Assembly (NCBI RefSeq): GCF_008831285.2
Contig: NC_045145.1
Location: 806,001 to 870,000, forward strand
From: Nymphaea colorata
Lineage: Eukaryota > Streptophyta > Magnoliopsida > Nymphaeales > Nymphaeaceae
Reading direction: 5' to 3'
DNA: 64,000 nucleotides
Each line of letters starts with the position of its first letter. Within the stretch, counting starts at the first letter, position 1. A program made the translations under genes and the position numbers. Positions 22,411-35,900 of this stretch are shown here, piece by piece. A model generated the notes under the pieces. That model was not told the origin of the DNA. It ran no database searches and was given only the letters and a program-made list of their open reading frames with translations.

Positions 22411-25365
22411 TAGGCTCAGCGGCACTATTCCAGTTGTGTTGGCTAATCTCACAAAACTAGAGTGGTTTAGTATTGGTCAAAAGCAGATACAGGGGAACAT
22501 TCCTCCTGAGTTGGGACACCCAACTCACTTGATCAGCTTTGACGTGCAAATGAACAATCTCACTGGTACACTGCCTGAGACCTTTTTTAACCTATCCGAT
22601 CTTTGGGGTTTGGTTTTCACGACCAATCAACTGGCAGGGCATCTCCCAAAAAATGTTGGCCGCTTCCTGCCCAATCTCCAACAACTCTATATGGGTGAAA
22701 ATAATTGTGTTGTCCCTCTCCCGGCTTCTCTTTCTAATGCTACAAGTCTTAGAGTTCTTACTGCAGAAAAAATAAATTTAGTGGTCTGATACCATTAGAA
22801 TTAGGTATCTGTCACAACTCAAGCGCCTGCACATCTATAGAAATAGGTTGACCAATGTCCCTGGCAACCATGAGCTATCTGTTCTCACATCCTTGACCAA
22901 CTGTTGACTGCTAGAGGAAGTTCGTCTATCAAAAAACCTTCTGAATGGCATTCTTCCGGCCTCTGTTGGAAATCTGACAGCCACCTTGTTGAAACTTCAG
23001 CTTTCCTTTAATCTGATTGAAGGTACTATCCCACTGGATTTATCCAACTTGACCAAGCTAACTGCCCTAGATTTGAGTTTGAACAAAATAAAAGGGCTCA
23101 TTCCACCAAATATAGGACAGATGCACAGCTTACAGCAGCTGTTTCATGATAAAAATGCACTAGAAGGCCCAATCCCACTATCAATCTACCAGTTGGTCCG
23201 CATATATGTTTTTTATATTGGACACAACATGCTAATTGGGTAAATTTCAAGCTCTATAAACATCACTAGTTTGCAATGGCTGGATCTGAGCTCAAACAAT
23301 TTGAAATAAACACTACCACCTGGTCTTTGTGAGTTGAAGGACTTTTTGGTTTTATACTTGCAAGACAACTCTTTCACTAGTCACCTCCCTTTGAATCTCG
23401 GAAATTTAGCTGCGACGGTCATCACTGATATCTCTGCAAACAAGCTGAATGGAGAGTTGCCTACATCATTATCAAAGCTCCAAATGTTAGAGTATTTGAA
23501 TCTCTCTCGGAACACATTTGGTGGTCATATTCCTGAACAACTTGATCACATGTTAAACCTTGACACTATTGACCTTTCTCATAACAAGCTTTCCGGTGAC
23601 ATACCAAAATCGTTGGATAAACTTCAGCACATCCAGGTCTTGGACTTGTCCTTCAATCTATTGGAAGGAGAGATTCCAAGTGGTCGAAAGTTTGCAAACC
23701 TTTCTGCCTAGTCGTTCCTAGGGAACTATGTACTATATGGAGCTCCCAAATTCCATGTGCCAGTATGTTCAGATGGAGCGAAGAAGCACAATAATGTCAA
23801 CATGCCCAGAGTTGATAGTTTTTTTAGCAAGTGGGGGCTTTGCACTTGTACTCATTGTTTGGATAATCATTTTTGTCACAAAATATAGAAAGAGGGGGTT
23901 GGAGAAACAGGATCAGGAGGTTGAAAGATTTCGTGGAATTGCCCTCCCAGTGATCACATACAAAATGTTATCTCAAGCGACAAACAATTTCAGCGATGCA
24001 AATTTTTTGGGCAGTGGAAGCTTCGGTTCAGTGTATAAAGGAATTTTAATAGATGGAACAACAGTGGCTATTAAGGTCCTAAACTTGTTTTTTGATGGAG
24101 AATCAAAAAGTTTTGACATTGAATGCAATGTGATGTATCAAATTAGACCGAAACATTCTTAGAGTCATCACATCTTGCTCAAGTGCAGATTTCAAGGCTT
24201 TAGTACTCCAATACATGCCCCTTGGGAGCCTAGAAGTCTGTCTACATTCAGGTGGCCATCACTTGAGTATCTTCCAAAGATTGGATGTCATGATTGATGT
24301 TGCTTGTGCTCTAGAATATCTTCACCATGGTTGTTGGGAGACTATAGTTCATTGTGATCTAAAGCCAAGTAATGTTCTTCTAGATGAGAACATGACAGAA
24401 CATGTTGGTGACTTTGGCATTACAAAGATGCTAGTTGGTCACAAATCTTCAACTCTTACAAGCACCCTTGGAACCACCAGATACATTGCGCCAGGTACCA
24501 ACTCTTTGTCCTATCATAAATTCTATGTTTGAGCTGCTTCTTAAACGACTTGGTCCTGCTTACAATGGAGAGGAAGTTCTATCAACATCCATAATTTCAT
24601 AATATCAAGCTTTAATTTTAGATTACCAACCGTTGACTACTGATTACTTGAATTTTATTATGAAAAAGAGAAAAAATAGATTAATAAGTGAAATGAATGG
24701 GGATGATGATTACCCAATTTTTGCATTCGAATATGAGTCTGAGTCTGAGAAAAAACCTAATTGTTCACACACATACACTAATGCCAGAAAGTTTTCCTTT
24801 TGAGTATGTTTCTTTCTTTAGTAAAATTTCACTTCCTCCTTATAAATGCATGGAAAGAAAAAATAGAGTTTCATGTACACCATAAATCAAAATAAAATAA
24901 TTCGTCCTAATTTTTTTTACTGCTTTCTTTATTTGTGAAACCATCTCTTTAATGACAATGTGAATTCTCTACTACTATTGCCATTATCATGTCTGACCTT
25001 GTTGAGTGGATGAATTAGAATTCAGGGCGGATGGAAAGGTGTCAACCAAAGCAGATGTCTACAGCTACGGGATTCTTCTACTTGAGGTGTTTGCCAGAAG
25101 AAAGCCCAGCGATGAACATTTTGATGGCGACTTTACTTTGAGGCAGTGGGTGGCTGAAGCGTTTCCGCTTGCAATTTCAGATGTCATCAATGGTCATCTT
25201 CTGAAGCAAAATAACTGTGAAATTTTTAGAAATGAGCTTCTTCTCATGATCATGGAGACAGGGTTGTTCTGTTCAAGGAAAGCACCAACAGAGAGAATCG
25301 ACATGAAAGAGGTCATCGTCAGGCTTAAAAGGATACGAGGGAAGGCTTCCATTTTGGAAGAATGA
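22411..25365 (+). pseudogene. LRR receptor kinase RLK1 (subfamily XII-like), N-terminus deleted
   Basis: Such proteins are plasma-membrane pattern receptors (FLS2, EFR, XA21 group; At3g47570-like). Seen here: LRRs of the LxxLxLSxNxLxGxIPxxL type from 22436 to about 23700, a membrane segment near 23815-23880 (VFLASGGFALVLIVWIIIF), then a kinase with GSGSFGSVYKG, the lysine in VAIKV, and HCDLKPSNVLL (HCD at 24350-24358), so it is non-RD. Exon 1 ends at 24494, intron GT at 24495, exon 2 25019-25365 with KADVYSYGILLLEVF. Signal peptide and first LRRs are absent because of a deletion at 22411-22413. Further breaks: TAA at 23241, TAA near 23308, TAG at 23709, and a 2-base loss in the kinase near 24150. 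Not functional. Confidence 0.9.
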
Positions 25366-27893
25366 CAAAAATAAAACCATCCTATACATTTATATGGAAA
25401 ACAAGGGACCTGCTTTTGCTTCTATTGGTAACATATATGACATCTATTGGCTAATGCAGTTCCATTTCTCTTCAACCTTATGTTTAATAAGGTAGGAATA
25501 GCCTTCCACTAGCTGCTATGAAAACAAATCGGTTGGGTCTTTATATCCTATCCTAATTAAGAAACAAATTCAGATCCTACATTTATATGTATATGTATCA
25601 TTTCACATCCTTATTGGATCCCACTGGAACATTGGACTCCCATTCTCATTCACTTATGAAAGAGCATGACCAATCTAAACCCGTTTGCTCCAAATTTCTG
25701 CACCAAAAATGGATCCAAAATCCGGTAAAGTGGTAATTGAACATATTAAATCTATTTACATACCTAATCAAAGTGGATTTGCAAAACCAAATTAGTGATG
25801 TTTCATGACGATGGTCAGGGCAACAATGGGACTTGGGTGGAAATCCAACCAGATCGAGTCCGAGATCCAGAATGAAGAATTCCTAGTGCCACCAGGAAGC
25901 ATCTAGCAACTGACAAAAATACACCTAACCTTTGTTATTATAAACACAGCACAGTTGCTCCATCATAAACTAAAACATATGCAAACATAGTACCCTTTAA
26001 ACCAACATTTACGCTTGCCTATGTTTTCTTGCCTAATAATTGTATAATTAAGTAAAAGCAACATCGATTTTAATCTTTTATGACTTCATGTAATAATAAA
26101 AGGGCATAACTGGTTGGGACATAGTTAACCATGTATGTATGTTATTTGGTATTGTCACAGTGGCCGATAATGGAAATCAATGAGCTAATTAATTTGCTTA
26201 TGTGGAAACTACTTTTAGTCCTTTCATCTTAATAATTATAAGTAAGCTATTTAGTAACTAGCAGAAGTTTACTTTAATCAACAGTGCAAATATCTTGTTT
26301 TTCTTCTTGTCCCCTTATATTTAATAAACTTTCAAATGTTCATATCAACTTATTTGGAAAAATTAGTGCCTTCACCGTTTATATTAATATAAAATACAAG
26401 GATATACACCTTGCCCTCCCACAATTGCCGAGTAAAAGAAATATTCTTTTGAAACAGGGAAAGCTGGAACATAACTTGTTCATGGTTTCACTTCTCTTCA
26501 TGAGCACACACTAACCCTTAACTTCGTTCTAACTCAAGCGCGACTCAAGCTTGTTCGGTTATGCTCGATTTGATAACTCAAGTTTATAAAGGAGTCTAGT
26601 TCGAGTTACATGAATTTGACTCTATTTTCTTTAATTTAGTTTTTCCTTAATTTTCAAATTTAAAACAAAGAAATTAAAGGAAAAGTTGGTAAAGGAACTT
26701 AAACAAGCCAAACTCAAGACACTATTTGGTCTATTGAGTCAACTTTTTGTTGATCTCGTACAGCTTGAGTCGAGCTGAAGCCACAATTTTGGTCTTTCGA
26801 GTCAACCTTTTGCTTGTCTTATACAGCTCGACTCGAGCTTGAGCCCAGCAACGACTCCATGTGTGCAGCCTGAGGACTAGTGCTTCTGAGTTGACCACAA
26901 AACTGAAGCATTTATTGGAAACAATGTATCAGCTGGTAACATCGATCATCTGATCGGTGGGCATAGTTCTGCTGTTAATGTCCCTTCCACTATATGCAGT
27001 GTACTCAACTTCGGTTAAAAAAAAAAAGAGAAATTAAAAAAAAGCTAGAGTCGAAAACAGGCAAAAAGAGTATGATGTTGAAAATATGTTTGCCAAGGTA
27101 AAACAAAATCTTGTTGATGTAATCTATTGCACCAATTAAGGTATTTGATGTGCTGATAAAAGACCGTGCCGAAAATGCAAAGTCTGGAAATAAGAAAGCG
27201 ACATCGCATTCTTTTCAAGGGAGTAGTTTTATAACACGGCCGTGTGATATGGGCTGGTAGGCAGACAAAAAAAAAACACATTCTTTTTAAAGAATTAAAT
27301 GTGTGAAAAATAAGTCAGCCTAATAAAAAGACAAAAACTGCCATTTCATTTTTGAAAAAAAAAATGCCATGGCAAAAAAACGTGTTTTTCAGCATTATTC
27401 ACATTTTTCCATTTTTTCACTTTAGGTGTTTTTTCACTCTTTCTTATTGTCAAACTGCTTGTTTGCACCTTCTAATTCTTATTTATTTATTATCTATTTT
27501 TTAGTGTTGCCTTATTAATTTCTCGTTTATTTGATTTTTATATTTCATTGAAAAAAACCTCTCCATTTAAAAGGCAAAAACAGCCTTTGTGAACATGGTC
27601 GAAACCCAGCTTTGGGAATCTTTAAAAAAAAAAAGTTCAAATTGATAACTTTGATTTGGGACTGAATCGAGTGGAAAACTGGTAAAGGAGAAAAAGATAA
27701 GGGCGGCCAAGAAAAAGTCTTGTTGATGTAACCATTAGTCATGCTGCTGGATTTGGAATTGTGAAGCAGTAGACCCTGAGTCTTCTTCAGTTTGTAAAGA
27801 AGCACACAAATTTACTATAAGTAAATCCATACATAAATTAAAGACCTAGCTTCTTCTTCTGTTCATGCATGTTTTGCATAGAAATTTGGACAG
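25366..27893. other. Spacer and kinase-upstream repeat
   Basis: No gene. 26520-26860 has CGAGTCGAGCTTGAG-type palindromic words. From about 26930 to 27890 lies a conserved upstream region of the kinases; it matches 32998-33800 inverted, and related versions lie at 38770-39470 and 40190-40930. It could hold the RLK2 promoter, but I cannot point to a specific TATA box with confidence. Confidence 0.6.
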
Positions 27894-30596
27894 GCATGGC
27901 AACCACCGGTAAGTCACCTTAGCCACTTGTCTTTCTTTTGTGTTTCTCCTCCACCTTCATTGTGGTTCTCGGCCAAAGGGAAGTGCCCTCAGCCCTTGTT
28001 TCTCTGAGCAACGTGTCTGATCAATGTGCATTGTTGCCTTTCAAATCCCTCGTCACTAGAGACCCATATAACATGTTATCAAATTGGAATTTAAACATCT
28101 TTTTCCTCGACTGGAATGGAGTTTCATGCAGTCGTGGTTTACAAGGGGTAGTTGCTCTGAACTTCTCCGGAAAGGCACTATCTCCCCCTACATCGGCAAT
28201 CTCTCCTTACAAGTTCTTGATCTCTCGTACGACAGTTTCTATGGTCACCTTCTCTTTGTTTTTAGTCACCTCCCTCTGCTAGAAAATCTTTCTATAAGAA
28301 GAAACAATATTAGGGGTTGATTCCACAAACACTAAGCCATTGTCGAGGTCTCCAAAGACTGTCAGCGGGAGATAACCAATTCTATGGAAGCATCCCAAAG
28401 TTTCTAGGAAGTTTTCAGAACTCAAGCACTTAAACACTCAAGGTAATAGGCCACCGGGCACCATTCCAGTTGCTTTGGCTTATCTCACAAAACTAGAGTG
28501 GTTTATTCTCAGTCAGAATAAGATACATGCAAACATTCCTCCTGAGTTGGGAGTCCTAAACCACTTGAAGGCCTTTAGTGTGCAAATGAACAATCTCACT
28601 GGTACACTGCCTGAGAGCTTGTTTAACCTATCCGCTCTTTGGGTTTTGAGTTTCATGATCAATCAACTAAGAGGGCATCTACCAAAAGATGCTGGCCGCT
28701 TCCTGCCCAATCTCCAACAACTATATATGGGTAAAAACAATTTTGATGGCCCTCTCCCGGCTTGTCTTTCTAATTCTACAAGACTTCAAGTTCTTAGTGC
28801 AGAAAGCAATAAATTGGTGAGCTCTCCATTCTCACATCCTTCACCAGGTGTCGGATACTGGAGGGAGTTTACCTATTACATAACCTTTTGAACGGCATTC
28901 TTCCTGCCTCTGTTGGAAACCTAACAACCACCTTGTCGGAACTTATCCTTTCCTCTAATCAGATTGAAGGTACTATCCCATTATCCCTAGCCAACTTGAC
29001 CAAGTTAACTGCCTTAGATTTGAGTTCCAACAAAATAAAAGGGCTCATTCCACCAAATATAGGACAGATGCACTTACAGATATTGCAATTTAACAAAATG
29101 CATTAGAAGGCTCAATCCCACTATCAATCTACCAGTTGGTCCGCATGTATGCTTTTGATATTAGACACAACATGCTAACTGGGTCAATTTCAAGCTCTAT
29201 AAAAAATCTCACTAGTTCGCAAATGCTGAGTCTAAGCTCAAACAATTTGTCATCAACACTACCACCTGGTCTTTGTGAGCTGAAGGACTTGTGGCAGCTA
29301 GACTTGGAGGACAACTCCTTCACTGGTCACCTGCCTTTGGGCTCGGGAATTTTGCCATGATGATCAACATGGAGATCTCTGAAAACAACTGAGTGGAGAG
29401 TTGGCTGGATCATTATCAAATCTCCAATTGGTAGAGTATTTTGATCTCTCTTGGAACACTTTTGATGGTAACATTCCTCAACAACTTGATCACATGGTAA
29501 ACATTGAAGCTATTGACCTTTCCCACAACAAGCTTTCTGGTGAGATACCAAAATCATTGGAGAAACTTCAACACATCCAGGTCTTGGACTTGTCCTTCAA
29601 ACTATTGGAATGAGAGATTCCAAGTGGTGGAAAGTTTGCAAACTTTCTACTGAATCATTCCTAGGGAACTATGCACTATGTGGAGCTCCCAAACTATGCA
29701 CTATGCAATGTAAGAGCAACGCTGTTAGAGTCATCGCCGCTTGTGCAATTGGAGGCTCAACACTTTTGGACATTGTTTGCTCATTGGTATCTCATGCTAT
29801 GAAAGAGGGGGTTGTCGAAACGTCCTCACGACATTGAAAGATTACCAGGAATTACTCTCCCAATGATTTCTTACAGAGAGCTATTGCATGAACTTTCTTG
29901 GAAGTGGAAGCTTTGGTTCAGTGTACAAAGGAATTATAGCAGATGGAACGACAGTGGCTGTTAAGGTCCTAATTTGTTATTTGAGGGAGCATCTAAAAGT
30001 TTTGACATTGAATGCACTATCTTGCGCCAAATCAGGCACCGAAACCTTGTTAAAGTCATTATTACATTTGCTCTAATGTAGATTTCAAAGCTTTAGTTCT
30101 CCAATACATGCCCCTTGGCAGCCTAGAAGTCTGTCTACATTGGGTGCCCATCACTTGAATTTCTCCGAAAGATTGGAAATCATGGTTGATGTCACTTGTG
30201 CTTTAGAGTATTTTCACCATGGTTACTCGGAGATGATACTTCATTGTGATCTGAAGTCACGTAATGTACTACTAGACGAAGCATTACTGCATACGTTGGT
30301 GATTTTGGCATTGCAAATTTATAGTTGGTCACAAGTCATCGACTCTTACCACCACCCTTGGAACCATGGATACATTGCGCCTGGTACTATCTCTTAATTT
30401 GTTTTCTTTTTATAAATTTTTCTCTGTCGCGTGTGCATTCTCTCTCTTCAATAATGCTCTCATATAGAGATTGAGAAAGGGAGGGGGAGTGTATGGGATG
30501 GGTCCAAGAGGAGGTGACGTGAAATCAAGAGAGATAAAGAGAGTGAGAAGTTTTTCCAGTTCTAGCGAGTTGTTTTCTCTCGGTTATTCTCTCTTT

Positions 30597-30662
<66 letters not shown>

Positions 30663-30833
30663 AATTGAAATAGCCGACTACCTCTAGATGTCTTTCTTTT
30701 ATTTTGTATCACAAAAATACTGCAAAAAATGCATTGGTGATAGTTAATCACTTGGCTACAGTTTTAAGCATTGCGACTGCTCTTAGGGACACAAAAATTT
30801 TTAACAAAAAGGTCATCAGCCACATAGGTAGCC

Positions 30834-30865
<32 letters not shown>

Positions 30866-31266
30866 CTATGTGTGTGTGTGTATAATGATCAGTAAAACCT
30901 AGACCAACATATCAGGGACAAGAACCAGACCCTTTAATTATGTTATTTAAAGTGTTCTTCTTTTAATCTAACCTTACCAATATAATCTTAAGGATAGTTG
31001 ATACAAAATATATATTAAGTTGATCCTTTCTTGGGTTTTACTAGTGTTGTCATAATTAGCAAAAATGAATGGCTATCATTGCATCAACATTTGATAATAA
31101 AAATTCAACTTTTTTCATAAAAACAACTTGACTCAAAGCATGTTTTATATCAAAATAGTTTTTATAAATATATTAGGATGTTTATATTTTATTTAAAATA
31201 TGTTTGAAGAAAAATATTAAAGTTTCTGGTTTTTACCAATTTCTTTCTCTCTCTATCTTTCTCTCC

Positions 31267-31330
<64 letters not shown>

Positions 31331-32349
31331 TCTTATGTGTGTGGATGTGTGTGCCTTATTTGCGATAAAATATCAATAAACATATTAATTGATGTGCAAA
31401 CATTCATGATCCATCTAATCATCATGATTTGATTGTTCACACACATGAAGACATGTACACAAATATGCATTGGTGACATGTTCTCAACGAGCATAGTCTT
31501 CAATTGATCTTTTTCCTTTAACATAAGTTGTAATTTTTGTTCCTTTCTTGTATTAAAAATCCCTAATCACACATGCCTGTCTACCGAATGGCTTAAGATT
31601 GGCTGACAATTGACATTATTAAATAATTCACACAATTTAGGAGACATTTAGGAGAAACTGGAGATATGTCACAGGAAGTTAAAAAAACACCATACAATTA
31701 ATGAACCTCAACCAATACAAAATATATATATATATATTATGGTATGGATACATGTTTGATTTCTTTTAAGGGTACTTGAACATCAGTTATATTGGACTTC
31801 AGTTCTAAAAAATAAGATTGTATTCTTTTTACATGTGTATCAGAATAAAAATGAAAAAGGCAGGATTGGAGGTTCAATTGATCTTAAGTCCATTAAGGAG
31901 CAATTACTGCTATTGTGTCATGCATTAGCATTATCTAATTATTTTGTGCTCACTAATCATGTTTAATATTGTTGAATGGTTGAATTAGAATTTGGGATGG
32001 TGGGAAAGGTGTCAACCAAAGCCGATGTCTACAGCTACAGAATTCTCCTCCTTGAGGTGCTTACAGAAAAATGCCTACTGATGAACAGTTTGATGGAGAT
32101 TTTAGTTTGAGGCAATGGGTGGCTGAAGCATTTCCTGTTGCAATTTCAGATGTCATTGACAGCCATCTTTTGAATGAAAGCAACACTACTCCAACTGAAA
32201 GATCAGCTGCTATGAATGATCTACTAGTAATGATCATGGAGATAGGCTTGTCATGTTCAAGGATCTCTCCAAATGAGAGAATGGACATCAAGGAAGTGGT
32301 TGTAGGGCTCAGAAGGATATGACAGAAAGCAAGAACGATAGAAGGATAA
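27894..32349 (+). pseudogene. LRR receptor kinase RLK2 (subfamily XII-like)
   Basis: Tandem paralogue of RLK1. The N-terminal LRRNT signature is present (DQCALLPFKSLVTRDPYNMLSNW ... DWNGVSCSRG, about 28015-28135), preceded by a possible short leader from ATG 27895 or 27938. LRRs continue to about 29600, followed by a degraded membrane region, a kinase N-lobe (GSGSFGSVYKG, VAVKV, 29888-29975), [11 protein letters not shown] (non-RD, about 30242), exon 1 end 30383, a 1.6-kb GT-AG intron, and exon 2 31989-32349. Breaks: a one-base loss near 28313 (TGA at 28318), stops or shifts near 28805, 29105, 29388, 29611 (TGA) and 30075, and a frameshift near 32065. The coding remnants are more complete at the N-terminus than in RLK1. 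Confidence 0.88.
30595..31329. repeat. Microsatellites in the RLK2 intron
   Basis: (CT)n then (TA)n at 30595-30660, (TA)n plus (TG)n at 30837-30881, and a 59-base (TA)n at 31270-31329. The RLK3 intron carries different ones at equivalent sites. Confidence 0.95.
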
Positions 32350-32897
32350 TTGAAATATATCCATATATACAATGAGTTTAATGTTCTATTCCTAAGGCAT
32401 TTGGGTGACTAATCTTGTAGAACAACTCGCACATTTCCAGTGCAGGTTAAGTGAAAGAGGCTTGAACTTTGTCCATTATTGCAGTTTGTGCCTTATTCTA
32501 AGTAAGGACACCTCAATAGCCATCACATAAATCCTCAACACAATTTTTCAAACCTATCGAAAAAATGCACAACATGAAGAATGAACAAAAATGCACAATT
32601 CCAATAAGTTTTGGACTGAATTCAATTTTATCAAAAGAAGAGCCCTTGAATGAGGAGGATGAGAATTATATGCTGTGAGCATCATGTGTTATTGGAGCAT
32701 GCTCTATGTGATGGCCCTCTAACAAAGGACCATGTGTTATGGACTAAAAATGGTCAAAAGACCAAAATGATGCTGTTAGTTATTTAGAAGACCCCTCCCT
32801 CTACAAGCAAAATGAAACTTGGAAAATCTTCATTCTATTTCCTAGGAAATGAATCCACCAATGTTAAAAGGAAGCTTGTGTTGTCTCAAAGAAAGTA
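32350..32897. other. RLK2 3' flank up to gap, no gene
   Basis: Related, inverted, to the flank of RLK3 (about 52731-53390). The last bases before the gap, TCAAAGAAAGTA, align with the inverse of 52731-52750 and then stop at the Ns. Confidence 0.6.
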
Positions 32898-32997
32898 NNN
32901 NNNNNNNNNNNNNNNNNNNNNNNNNNNNNNNNNNNNNNNNNNNNNNNNNNNNNNNNNNNNNNNNNNNNNNNNNNNNNNNNNNNNNNNNNNNNNNNNN
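32898..32997. other. Assembly gap, exactly 100 N
   Basis: A run of 100 unknown bases, the conventional length for a gap of unknown size. It lies between the end of block E and the start of inverted block D', near the centre of the palindrome. Confidence 1.
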
Positions 32998-35900
32998 CTA
33001 CTGCTTCACAATTCCAAATCCAGCAGCATGACTAATGGTTACATCAACAAGACTTTTTCTTGGCTGCCCTTATCTTTTTCTCCTTTACCAGTTTTCCACT
33101 CGATTCAGTCCCAAATCAAAGTTATCATTTGAACTTTTTTTTTTTTTAAAGATTCCCAAAGCTGGGTTTCGACCATGTTCACAAAGGCTGTTTTTGCCTT
33201 TAAATGGAGAGGTTTTTTTCAATGAAATATAAAAATCAAATAAATGAGAAATTAATAAGGCAACACTAAAAATAGATAATAAATAATAAGAATTAGAAGG
33301 TGCAAACAAGCAGTTGACATAAGAAAGAGTGAAAAAACACCTAAAGTGAAAAAATGGAAAAATGTGCATAATGCTGAAAAACACGTTTTTTGCCATGGCA
33401 TTTTTTTTTTCAAAAATGAAATGGCATTTTTGTCTTTTTATTAGGCTGACTTATTTTCACACATTTAATTCTTTAAAAAGAATGTTTTTTTTTTGTCTGC
33501 CTACCAGCCCATATCACACAGCCGTGTTATAAAACTACTCCCTTGAAAAGAATGCGATGTCGCTTTCTTATTTCCAGACTTTGCATTTTCGGCACGGTCT
33601 TTTATCAGAACATCAAATACCTTAATTGGTGCAATAGATTACATCAACAAGATTTTGTTTTACCTTGGCAAACATATTTTCAATATCATACTCTTTTTGC
33701 CTGTTTTCGACTCTAGCTTTTTTTTAATTTCTCTTTTTTTTTTTAAACCGAAGTTGAGTACACTGCATATAGTGGAAGGGGCATTAACAGCAGAACTATG
33801 CCCACCGATCAGATGATCGATGTTACCAGCCGATACATTGTTTCCAATAAATGCTTCAGTTCTGTGGTCAACTCAGAAGCACTAGTCCTCGGGCTGCACA
33901 CATGGAGTCGTTGCTGCGCTCAAGCTCGAGTCGAGCTGTATAAGACCAGCAAAAGGTTGACTCGAAAGACCAAAATCGTGGCTTCAGCTCGACTCAAGCC
34001 GTACAAGATCAACAAAAGTTGACTCAATAGACCAAATAGTGTCTTGAGTTTGGCTTGTTTAAGTTCCTTACCAACTTTTCCTTCAATTTCTTTGTTTTAA
34101 ATTTGAAAATTAAGAAAAAGCTAAATTAAAGAAAATAGAGTCAAATTCATGTAACTCGAACTAGACTCCTTTATAAACTTGAGTTATCAAATCGAGCATA
34201 ACCGAACAAGCTTGAGTCACGCTTGAGTTAGCACGAAGTTAGGGGTTAGTGTGTGCTCATGAAGAGAAGTGAAACCATGAACAAGTTATGTTCCAGCTTT
34301 CCCTGTTTCAAAAGAATATTTCTTTTACTCGGCAATCGTGGGAGGCAAGGTGTATATCCTTGTGGTTTTATGTTAATATAAACGGTGAAGGCACTAATTT
34401 TTCCAAATAAGTTGATATGAACATTTGACAGTTTATTAAATATAAGGGGACAAGAAGAAAAACAAGTTATTTGCACTGTTGATTAAGAGTAACTTCTGCT
34501 AGTTACTAAATAGCTTACTTATAATTATTAAGATGAAAGGACTAAAAGTAGTTTCCACATAAGCAAATTAATTAGCTCATTGATTTCCATTATCGGCCAC
34601 TGTGACAATACCAAATAACATACATACATGGTCAACTATGTCCCAACCAGTTATGCCCTTTTATTATTACATGAAGTCATAAAAGATTAAAATCGATGTT
34701 GCTTTTACTTAATTATACAATTATTAGGCAAGAAACATAGGCAAGCGTAAATGTTCGTTTAAAGGGTACTAAGTTTGTATATGTTTAGTTTATGATGGAA
34801 CAACTGTCTGGTGTTATAATAACAAAGTTAGTGTATTTTGTCAGTTGCCAATGCTTCCTGGTGGCACTAGGAATTCTCCATTCTGGATCTCGGACTCGAT
34901 CTGGTTGGATTTCACCCAAGTCCCATTGTGCCCTGACCATCGTCATGAAACATCACTAATTTGGTTTTGCAATTCCACTTTGATTAGGTATGTAAATAGA
35001 TTTAATAGTTCATACCACTTGACGGATTTTGGATCCATTTTTGGTGCAGAAATTTGGAGCAACGGTAGTTGGTCATGCTTTCATAGTGAATGAGAATGGG
35101 AGTCCAATGTTCCAGTGGGATCCAATAAGGATGTGAATGATACATATACATAAATGTCGGATCTGAATTTGTTTCTTAATAGGATAGGATATAAGATCCA
35201 ACCGATTTTTTCATAGCAGCTAGTGGAAGGCTATTCCTACCTATTAAACATAAGTTGAAGAGAAATGAACTGCATTAGCCAATAATTTCATATATGTTAC
35301 CAATAGAAGCAAAAGCAGTCCCTTGTTTTCCATATAAATGTATAGGATGGTTTATTTTTGTCATTCTTCCAAAAGGAAGCCTTCCGTGTATCTTTTAAGC
35401 CTGACATGACCTCTTCATGTCGATTCTCTCGTTGGTGCTTTCCTTGAACAGACAACCTGTCTCCATGATCATGAGAAGAAGCTCATTTCTAAAAATTTCA
35501 CAGTTATTTTGCTTCAGAAGATGACATCGATGACATCTGAAATTGCAAGGAAATGCTTCAGCCACCCATTGCCTCAAAGTAAAGTCCCATCAAAATGTTC
35601 TCGTGGCTTTCTCTGGCAAACACCTCAAGTAGAAGAATCCCGTAGCTGTAGACATCTGCTTTGGTTGCACCTTTCCATCGCCCTGAATTCTAATTCATCC
35701 ACTCAACAAGGTCAGACATGATAATGGCAATATAGTAGAAATGCACATTGTCATTAAGAGATGGTTTCACAAATAAAGAAAGCAGTAAAAAATTAGGACG
35801 AATTATTTTATTTTGATTTATGGTGTACATGAAACTCTATTTTTTTTCCATCATTTATAGGTGGAAGTGAAATTTTACTAAAGAAGAAACATACTCAAAA

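Larger units (their letters stand above)
19489..22413. repeat. Palindrome block C (left arm)
   Basis: Inverted match to 43528-46604. It contains copia-type LTR pieces at about 19700-19930 and 20927-21115, a primer site between them, and gene fragment X copy 2. It stops at TAG 22411-22413, the deletion junction with block D. Confidence 0.85.

Noticed and set aside
32812-33132. Open frame running through the gap
   Set aside because: It translates the Ns; the two sides belong to different blocks.
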